From Cladosporium sp. IMV 00045 (lineage: Eukaryota; Ascomycota; Dothideomycetes; Cladosporiales; Cladosporiaceae): a DNA stretch of 64,000 nt. A program made the position numbers and the translations under genes. Positions 55,911-64,000 of this stretch are shown here, piece by piece. The stretch is from assembly GCA_001931905.2 (NCBI GenBank), contig MSJI02000799.1, positions 1 through 64,000 of the forward strand, in the 5' to 3' direction. Position 1 is the stretch's first letter; each line of letters starts with the position of its first letter. A model generated the notes under the pieces. It was not told the DNA's origin. It ran no database searches and saw only the letters and a list, made by a program, of their open reading frames with translations.

Positions 55911-56450
55911 CGGCCCTGCAGCGGGAAGGTCTCGAGGTGTAAGCCTGGGGCTAGATGTTGTGCAGTATAATAAGCAGTGTTATGGAAGTATGTGAATATC
56001 AGTATGCAGAGCTAGAGTGAGTGGAGGGAAGAGCTGCGATGGGACAGGTCACAAAGGTTTGGATGAACGGTGCTGACGTCGGACAACGTATGTCTCGGGC
56101 AGTGTTCGGATTTGCCGCCGATCTGGGTGGCTTATACCTTCTTTGGGTCAGCTACGGGCCTCGCGTGCTCAAGGATTGCCTAGGACGTCATTTACGCCAG
56201 AGCGCGAGGAAGCATGAGACAAATGACCATTCAACCGTAGATATACCAAGACTTAATCGTCGAAGAGCCGTCACACAAGGCCCGTCTTCCCTTTGCGATC
56301 ACCACTACATGCGAAGCAAGTCGAGATCGGCCCACCCCCACCTTCTTCCCCGCGACGATAAATTGGGCATTAATATACAAGAACAAATCAACGTACACTC
56401 CGTTCAAGATCCCGGTAACACATGCCGCGACTATTTCAGCAAGCGCATCC
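55911..56450. other. Spacer, nothing recognised
   Basis: 540 bp upstream of the coiled-coil gene and downstream of the sugar transporter. Confidence 0.4.
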
Positions 56451-58383
56451 TCATACAGACTCTTCGTGCAGCTGCTTCTCTTTCAGATCAGAGCCGTCCG
56501 TTTGCGCAGAAACCGACATCCGCTCTCCGTATCTTGCCACTGCCATCGAAGCAGCCCGTGCATTGACACTACTGTGCCTGCGCACTTGGTTCTCTTCGTG
56601 CTCAATGTATTCCTGAGGGCGAGTTGCAGACGTGGCAGTCTAGAAAGACATGTCAGTATCGGTTTCACATGGTGCTCATGACATCCAGCAAAGCCTACCT
56701 TGTCTCTGAAGACCAGAATGTTGGAGTGATCCATGAAGTATCTGTCGATGTCTTCTAGCGTTCGTCCGGCTGTCTCGGGGTAAAACAAGTAGACAAGCGG
56801 TACGAAGGCTCCGTTGAAGACCGTCCAGATGATGTAGAATTGCCAGCGGAGATTTCGGATGCCGATGGGCGTGATCTCAACGACAATGAAGTTACCTGGA
56901 GCAAAGTCAGACGATGAACTCACATTCGCAGTATGATGTTTTCAACTCACACAACCAGTTCGTAGCAGTTCCGAGCGCAGCGCCCTTGTTTTTCATGGAC
57001 AGCGAGTTGATCTCTGCATCAGTTGTCAGCCTCGACATTCTCCGATCAAGTGAACAGTAGAGACTCACCTGCAGGATAAAGCCACGGAACACCCTGCATG
57101 CCGATTCCGAAAAAGACGTAGTAGAGGAAGAAGAATGCCACACTAGCCTTCGCCACCTCCGTCTGGTGCTCATATCCAGGGAGCATGCTGTATCTGATGA
57201 GGACAGTGATGACAAGGTAGCAGAAGCACTGGCCCGCCGAAGCGTACATGAGCATCTTTCTTCTGCCCCAGCGCTCAACATTGGGAATACCGATGGTCGA
57301 GAAAAGCAGGTAGCTGACACTGTTGACTGCGGCAAGCAAGCGTGCCATCGTGTTGCCAAAGCCGACTGATTCAATCAATACAGTAGGGAGGTAATACGAG
57401 GTGACGTTGATGCCTGCGAAGAGTTAAGAACTGTCCTTTGACTTGATGAATGTTTCACGAACCTGAAAATTGCTGCATGAATTGCGCTCCACAACCAAGC
57501 AACAGGCGGCGAACAGTGCATGTGCCAGCTTGGTCGCCCTTCTTTCCCCTGATGAGGTCGCGAATGCGTACAGCATGCTCTTTCTCGTAGTTGGCCGCGA
57601 ATTTGATCTCACTCAGCTGTGTTTGCACGTACGGATCCTCCGTCTCGGTATCCTCCAGGTCGGCCAGAATGACCTCGGCTTCGGCAAATCGTCCCTTCAT
57701 GACCAGCCAACGAGGACTCTCCGGGAGCCATGGTACAGTCAGGTAGAGGATGATGATGAAAATGAACTGCAGGGCCAAGGGCACTCTCCATGCAGCACCG
57801 CCAGGTACGAAAGAGAATCCGAACGTGACCCAGTTGGACAGACTGAAGCCGGCAATGTTCATGATGAGTTCGATGACGATGAGCTTGCCACGCCACGCCG
57901 CCTGAGATGTTTCGGACTGCCATGGAGGTGCAGTCGCTGTGTTCATACCATTGCCAATGCCGGCCACGATGCGGCCGACTATCATATGCGGCACGCTGAA
58001 GGCCGAGAATTGCAGAATCGCACCAATACTCATGATCGTTGTGCCGATGAGGATGGTCTTCTTGCGGCCGAGTATGTCGCCAAAGACAAAAGCCGCAATC
58101 GCGCCGAACAAGCAGCCGATATCGTAGATTGCCGTCACCGTCGAGATCAAGCTCGTATCATCGCGAATATTCAGGGTATCCAGGAAGTCATCCGTGACGA
58201 TCACGCCACCGAAAACACCTTGGTCATAGCCGAACTACATCTTGTCATCAGCCCTGCACAAGACTCGTCAATTGTGTCTGCACGCCCACATACAAGTGTC
58301 ATATCCGTCGCGCATGCGACAGTGAGCCAGAAAGTGAGCCATCCACCACGAAGGCCAAAGTATCTTTCGCCCTTGAACTTCAT
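56451..58383 (-). CDS. MFS sugar transporter (SP family)
   Basis: Six exons, 58383-58294, 58234-57463, 57413-57069, 57013-56951, 56895-56699 and 56639-56451, join in frame to 551 residues. Exon 4 is only 63 bp. Sugar-porter hallmarks are present: FGYDQGVFGG after TM1, FGDILGRKKTILIG, the RIVAGIGNGMNTATAP helix, PESPRWLVMKGR closing the first half, and QQFSGINVTSYYLPTVL in TM7 (spanning intron 2). The second GRR motif is VERWGRRKMLM, and YPETAGRTLEDIDRYF follows TM12. The QQFSG-IN block is the sugar-binding region of proton-coupled hexose or disaccharide porters. The last exon supplies a polar cytosolic tail. All borders have consensus donors (GTATGT, GTTCGT, GTGAGT twice, GTAGGC) and AG acceptors. 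Which sugar is carried is not visible. Confidence 0.9.
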
Positions 58384-59556
58384 TTTGTCGTTCGATTGAA
58401 GGTGAAGCAAGCCAAAATCATCCCCAAGCGAGAAGAGAGCAAACAAGGCGAACGAACGAAATGGCCGAGGAACCTCTTACTTATTTACCCCCAGGGAGCA
58501 ATTGCAGGAATACCACATGAGCGATCGACATCCACCGATCAGCGAAGCCTATTACCATTGCACACGACAGATCTCCATCTACGGCGCCCAACGGTCATGA
58601 GGTGCGGCAGAAACGGAGAGCTATGGCTAGTCCCGTGGCGTATGTCTTCCACGCGTGTAGCCTCTGGCGCTGCACCGCATTATACTTATACTGACCATTA
58701 GCCATTGGCCTTGCGGAGCTTTAAGTTACTGTGACGTCGCAGGACAAATCGGGGGATGATGTTGCAGGGTGCATATAGAAATGGTGAACTCCATGCACGT
58801 TGAGGCACCCCATGGGCGTATTGTGGGGAAACAGGGGACCGTTGTGAACGCGCAAGACAAACGGCGCAGAAGGAGAGCCATTCGGCCTCACCTCGCTGTA
58901 AATGCAGGATGTAGGTTGCTTGCAGAAGCATACGACTCTGTACGGTGCATACTTCTCCTTGCCTGGGCCGCGGAGACTCTCGATAGTTCATGCCGAGAGT
59001 CCAGCTACGTATGCGAGACGTGCCGATTCACACCACTGAGAGGGTACCTATTCGACAGGCGTGAGCAGTCATGAATCTGGTATGATCGGTGCATAGATGT
59101 TCTGGAACTCGTCCTGAGATCCAGACAAACACGAGATGACATTGCTGATCGAACCTCTTAGCTTTAGAGCGAAGAGGATGAGGAGAAAGCTTGAGATCGA
59201 CTTGTCGAACATTGGCAGCGCCATTCGGCGGGGAGAGCTCAGTCGTCGGAGTATGCCGAAGCAGCCACAGAGTATCAAGACAGGATTGTATGACTTCATA
59301 GGACATAGCTGTGTTACCAGGATGGACAAGACTATATATACATGTGAAGCTCTGTATGAGCAATGTGGTAGGTGGTACAGCGACAAGAAATAGAAGGCTT
59401 GCGTATCTCATTAAGTCATGACCTCGCAGGTCGGCGGGTATCATCTGATCAACTCAATTTATCTCACGTAGGACGCCAGCGCTCAAACGAACAAAAGGCA
59501 AGTATCGTCAAATATTCCATCGACACCAAAACGCACGTCGGCGAACACAACATCTC
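58384..59556. other. 1.2-kb gene-free stretch
   Basis: Promoter of the sugar transporter at the left and the 3' region of the WD40 gene at the right; no gene, RNA or repeat seen. Confidence 0.4.
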
Positions 59557-62282
59557 TCACCGCCTCGTTACAGGTGGTGTGGGGATTCCATGCCTCCTCA
59601 GCATCGCCCGCAACGCCAGGATCTCGCCCTTCATAACGGCCACTTCGCCCTCCAGCGTCCTTACTTTGCTCGCATGAGCTACACAGCCGCCGCATGCACC
59701 TTCACGATGAGGAGGCGCTGGAGAGCAATCGTCGTTGAGATGGGCTGCGGGGTCTGCTTGACTGCCATCAACGGGCAAGGGCAAGCTCTTTGCTTGTTTC
59801 ATTCTAGACCAGGGATCACTTGGTCTTCGGCCTGATGCAGAGTTCGAGGCAATCTCTTGTAGGGCTGTCTTGTGGTGCCGAGGACTGCGGCCAGACTGTT
59901 TGTGATGGCCTTTTGTGTTTCTTCCAGGGGAGGCGGACGAGGTCCGTGGGAAGAGGCTTTTGACGTCGTCAGATGCCAGGCTGAAAGCTCCGTCTGGCGA
60001 GATGTTCGAGTGTGCTGTGATGTAGTCTTCGGTCGATTGGCCGCCGTTTGGGTTGTTTGATATTGGCGCCTGTGGCTCGCTTGAAGCGGGAGCTGCAGAT
60101 TGTGTGGTGCTGATTGTACCATCTGAGTTGACCCTTGACCTCGAGGTTTGTCGAGCAAGTGGACGTTGAAACAGACGGTGTCTGCGCAATGAAGATCTCT
60201 TGCGCTCTTCGTCCGAAGTGATCCAGATATCATCTTCTTGTTGATCGTCGCTCAACGATGGCTCGTCCGCTGAATCCGTTGGCCATCGTCCAGTAAGGCC
60301 GAACATCTGAGTATGAACTGGCTGCTGCGAAATTGCTGCGGATTGATGGGTGTTGGGTTCTGAGCGAGTGTGAGGTTGCTTCGTATGCTTCTTTGCGCTC
60401 GATCCATATCCCTGCAACAGGCTACCTGCGTGTGGGTTCGTCGACCTTGTATTCATTTGCCTCAGATCACGCAGCAATCGTGCATTGGCGGCAGCAGAGG
60501 CATCGATGGCCTCCGAACTTGGTCTGCGGAATGATTCTCTTTTCCTGGCGGACCTCGGAATGACCTTTCGTCTATCAGTCTTGAGTGGAGAGCTCCTTGA
60601 TGGAACATGAGTAGGCCTAAACTGCACCCCTCGTCTCCAGATGTATTGCCAGTGATTGTTTCAGAGCTTGCATCCTGGCTTCCAACATGGCGCTCAAAGT
60701 CGGTGCTGAGAGGGGCAATCTCCCAACAGCGCTAGTCATCATAGGGGTGCTATCCGTGATAAAGGTCTGGCTAGAAATACGCGGCCTCACGCGCATTGGA
60801 CTGTGGCTCGAGTCCCGACCCGGTCGTACCCTTTCGGCGGCGAAAGGGTTTACCGGGGAGAATAGATCCAAGTACTCCTCAACTTCGGCGGAAACTTTGT
60901 GGGTGGTCTTCCCTGTGGGAGTATATCGCACCGTACTAGCCTCTATGACTTCGTCCGGATGGATCGTAAACTTGCGAGTGTGAGGACTGATCATTGTCGG
61001 GTTTGCGGTAGGAGGCCGAAGTGCCGGATGCGCTCTAAGTGTTTAGGCGTGGTTCCTTTCTGCTTTGGGCCATTTGACTGCTTCCCAGGGCTTTCCTTTT
61101 TAACAATTCCTGTAGAGGCATCGGGACCAGCTGGCTCGATACTAGGGATGGCTTTTGGTGAAGGACCTGGCACCCACTCTACATCGATGATCCTCTCGCC
61201 AGTCTTGCTGATTTCTTGGTGACTTTGTAGCAAGCCTACAAAGTTGTACAAAAGGGCGTTTCCATCACAGCTACCAATCGCGAGAAGCCCTCCCTTCTCT
61301 GCGCCTCTAATCGAAGCGCTGTCCTTGCGAGCTGCAGAGGATTTCCTGGAGACCGGACAAGGTGCGAAAAGTGACACTGATGTGAGCGGCGCCTTACAAT
61401 GCCAGGTCCTCAAGATATTGACACCGTCTGAGAAGTCGAGGAGCTGACATCTGCCGTCCATGCCAACGGTAACGACTCTAAGCTTCTGTCCAGGTATGAA
61501 TGCCGCGCCGGTGATGGCTCGAACTTTGCCATCTTTGATTGGTATGGCCTTGTGTAGTTGCCTCTTGCGTCCGACCTCTGCTTTTCCAAGGTGACTTTGA
61601 TCCACAAACCTGCCTTCGCCAGCGACTCGAGACAAACGGCTTGCGTCGTATACCGCCAGCGTCCCATCATCGAAAGCCAAGAGGAAGATATTAGCCCGCT
61701 CTGGATGGAAAGCAGCTGTCGCAACGCATGCGGTAGATGCTTGGGGCTTCATCAGAGTTGCTGAGGAATTTCTGGCCAGATCCTTGAGGTAGACGACAGG
61801 CGGCTTGCCCTGCGCAGAGACCATCAGGTGTCCTGTAGGAGAGACAGCGAGTGCAGCTGGAGGCGATGAGAGCGTTTGAGGTGGGCTCATCAGTTGTTGC
61901 GCTTGCGTGGAGTAGCATTGGACCGCGTTGTTAGCTGCCGTCGATAGAAATAGGCTCTTGGAGTCCTTGCTGTATTCAAGATGTCGCACTTCATCCTGCT
62001 CCGCGCTCAATCCCCAGCTCTTTTCCTTTTCGCGCCTGGTGTCGTGCAGCACGACGGTGTGCTTGTCTGCGATTGCCAGGACGCCAGATCCATCTTTGCT
62101 CTCTGTCGCAGCAGCGATACCAGATCTGCTACTTTTGAATAGCGTGTGTATGCCGGTGGATCCCAGGACAGGACGCGAGATGGTGTCGTGATGAGCAGGT
62201 GTCTATCCGCTGGAAATTCGAAGGTATTTTGCGGTACTGGTGAGGGTCGGTCAATTGATGGTATGCTGTGTACGGATGGCAT
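59557..62282 (-). pseudogene. Fungal WD40-repeat protein gene interrupted by three apparent frameshifts
   Basis: ATG at 62282 opens MPSVHSIPSIDRP...TPSRVLSWD. The next residues make sense only one frame over (STGIHTLFKSSRSGIAAA...), so one base seems missing near 62163. The WD40 part (blades such as GVLAIADKHTVVLHDTRR, ALAVSPTGHLMVSA, AAFHPERANIFLLAFDDG, LLAIGSCDGNALLYNF) runs to HLERIRHFG. It then continues in another frame (RPPTANPTMISPHTRKF...YLDLFSPVNPF), implying another missing base near 61010. A third shift, in a GGGG run near 60632, links LETR to VQFRPTHVPSRSS. The end is a short coil (HASKVRTLEGEVAVMKGE...LRRHGIPTPP). Total about 900 residues. No consensus introns explain the changes. 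It could be a pseudogene or homopolymer errors; function unknown. Confidence 0.6.
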
Positions 62283-63043
62283 GTTTGACGTATATCATGA
62301 CGCATAAGGAGAAGAACTAATTTAGGATATACCCGGGGTTGGTGGAGGCGTGAAGATTCGACTTTGGTGAGTTCAAGTAGGTGCCGTCAACAAGGCGTTG
62401 CTAGGGTAAACAAAGTTTCGACCCATTCGCCGTATCAAAAGACGACGAAAAGTCCATCCACCTTCAGAACATGAAGAGATTAACTGTATCCGACGAGATG
62501 CACGGACTTCTCGTATACATCGGAAATATGAGAAAGAACTTTCGACATATTTCTCGGTGATGGAAGATCAAGAGGCTGAGTAACATGATTCTGCATTGAG
62601 ATGTTGTTAAATCCGTTTCACAAACACTAAACACCGCAGTCTTAGCGACATTTCCACCTTTTGAAGCATCCCCGAACCCACAACACTTTTTGTGTGCTCT
62701 GACGATCACACTCCGACTGCATTTGTTACATCACCAACGGAGACGTCATGCCTCTATGGCCGTTGGAGTTCCCGTCATCGTTGCATGTAAGCACTATGTC
62801 CGAAGGATCAAAAGGACTCACTGTAGGTTAACTCCGCACATCTCGCGCCAAATGCCTATTCGAGCGAATGCATGCCAATCCGCAGTGCATAACGCCTCTT
62901 CTGAGCTGGCAGAGGCAGACAACGGACTAGTCATGCTGTTCGAATATAACATATATAAGGACGATGAGGCTTCCTCCACTGACCCTGCTATCTGACCACA
63001 CGAGCATACACCTTTCGATTACACGCCAATACCAGCCTCCATC
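62283..63043. other. Divergent upstream region, nothing recognised
   Basis: 760 bp between the WD40 gene start and the dehydrogenase start. Confidence 0.4.
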
Positions 63044-64000
63044 ATGAATGACATTTTCAAGCAACTTTACACCTTCTTACCTGAGCCGACGAAGTCTTTC
63101 GCCGGAGAGACTGTCATCATTACCGGCAGCAACACTGGTCTGGGCAAAGAAGCTGCCCGTCATATTGCGCGTTTGGGCGCAAGCCAGCTGATCCTCGCGG
63201 TCCGCAGTCTTGATAAAGGTGAAGCCGCCAAAAAAGACATCGAACAGTCAACTGGGTGCGGGAAGGATGTCATCAAAGTTTGGCATCTCGACATGGCAAG
63301 CTACGAAAGCGTTCTCAAATTCGCCGACCGAGCCCAACGTGAGCTGCAACGGGTGGATGTACTGCTTGCCAATGCCGCTATTGCCACAGGGACCTTCACC
63401 ATCGTAGAAGGCAACGAATCGACGCTGACCGTCAATGTGATCTCGACGTTCCTCCTGGTGCTGGCAATGCTCCCGAAGATGAAAGAGACTGCCAAATCTT
63501 TCTCAACGAGTCCAGTGATCACCATCACATCCTCTGGTGCACACAAAGGTGCTGAGTTTCCGGCGAAATCTGCACCGGATGGAAAAATCTTTGCTACGAT
63601 GAACGATCCCGAAGGCTTCAACTTTGGGCGATACCCACTGAGCAAACTGCTGGAGATCTTCTGTCTTAAGCACATTGGCGAACACCATTCCAAGCTGCCA
63701 GTCACCATCAACGACGTCGACCCCGGACTTTGCCATTCGTAAGTATAGCCACCTGCTGCGTCTATCGAGCATCAAGTACTGATTGTGTCGCAGTGAGCTT
63801 GCCCGCGAGTTGACAGGCATCGCAGGCTGGATCTTCTGGTTCCAGAAAATGATCTTTGCCCGGAGCACGGAGTACGGCAGCCGCACACTCGTGCACGCAG
63901 CCAGTCAAGGACCGGAATCGCATGGTCGTTACCTCAGCTCCTGCGCAATCGCTCCACTGGGCGGAATCGCTGCAGGACCGGATGCTGCAGTCCTGCAAGA
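63044..64000 (+). CDS. Short-chain dehydrogenase/reductase, 3' truncated by window edge
   Basis: Exon 1 is 63044-63738 and exon 2 starts at 63794 (donor GTAAGT, acceptor GCAG, 55-bp intron) and runs off the window, about 300 residues visible. The nucleotide-binding motif is VIITGSNTGLGKEAARHIA (TGxxxGxG, residues 27-34), followed by LILAVRS, HLDMASYESV, the VLLANAAIATG strand, catalytic Ser in VITITSSGAH, and YxxxK as Tyr197 and Lys201 (RYPLSKLLE). The C-terminal part (GRYLSSCAIAPLG) is the substrate-loop region of the retinol-dehydrogenase/WWOX-like SDRs common in fungal secondary metabolism and detoxification. All catalytic residues present; substrate unknown. Confidence 0.9.

Noticed and set aside
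57470..58399. 309-codon plus-strand frame opposite the sugar transporter
   Set aside because: The minus strand gives a six-exon transporter with all family motifs; this frame has none.
59557..60627. Separate gene starting at 60627
   Set aside because: The apparent start is a GTG, not ATG, and the sequence reads as the continuation of the upstream WD40 gene.
1..64000. Transposons, CRISPR arrays, rDNA or a biosynthetic gene cluster
   Set aside because: No transposase, reverse transcriptase, long terminal repeat, spaced short palindromic repeat, rRNA or multi-enzyme backbone gene was seen on either strand.

Overview
This window is nuclear DNA from a filamentous ascomycete (Pezizomycotina), most likely a Dothideomycete. 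The basis is short (about 50-120 bp) GT-AG introns with GTRNGY donors, fungal-specific families (She9/Mdm33, Gpc1-type acyltransferase, a DUF2457-like acidic protein), a nuclear mitochondrial-ribosomal gene with a presequence, and an intron-bearing tRNA with split promoter boxes. The class assignment is inference from protein style, not from a search.

Layout. 0-4.3 kb is gene-poor: the 3' end of a SUN-domain gene, a degenerate tandem array of about 109-bp units (640-2060) and a broken membrane-protein gene. 4.3-18.2 kb is a dense housekeeping block: mitochondrial uS12, cohesin loader SCC2, RNA polymerase I subunit RPA12, deoxyhypusine hydroxylase, a NECAP-like endocytic protein, She9/Mdm33 and a PYP1-type HAD phosphatase. 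18.9-24.0 kb holds a divergent metabolic pair, a cytochrome P450 and acetoacetyl-CoA synthetase. 24.0-30.4 kb has no recognisable gene and is rich in microsatellites. 30.4-39.3 kb holds a very acidic DUF2457-like protein, a tandem pair of related genes of unknown family (34.2-37.7 kb) and an alpha/beta hydrolase. 39.8-46.1 kb holds cohesin SMC1 and the Gpc1-type acyltransferase, divergently arranged. 46-50 kb has an intron-containing tRNA-Gly, a 22-base assembly gap and an MFS transporter with a His-Gly tail. 51.9-64 kb has an Arg/Asp/Glu-dipeptide-rich protein, a coiled-coil protein, a six-exon sugar transporter, a WD40 gene interrupted by three apparent frameshifts, and the 5' part of a short-chain dehydrogenase running off the end.

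How genes relate. Two cohesin-pathway genes (SCC2 and SMC1) plus a SUN-domain gene lie in one 44-kb stretch, but they are unlinked transcription units, and the only shared signal I see is ACGCG cores upstream of both cohesin genes. I found no transposon coding sequence, CRISPR array or obvious biosynthetic cluster. The least explained items are the 109-bp array, the paralogous orphan pair, the 6.4-kb gene-free interval, and the clustering of apparent indels in three genes while very long neighbours (SCC2, SMC1) are intact. All splice sites given were chosen by eye from frame continuity and GT/AG consensus.
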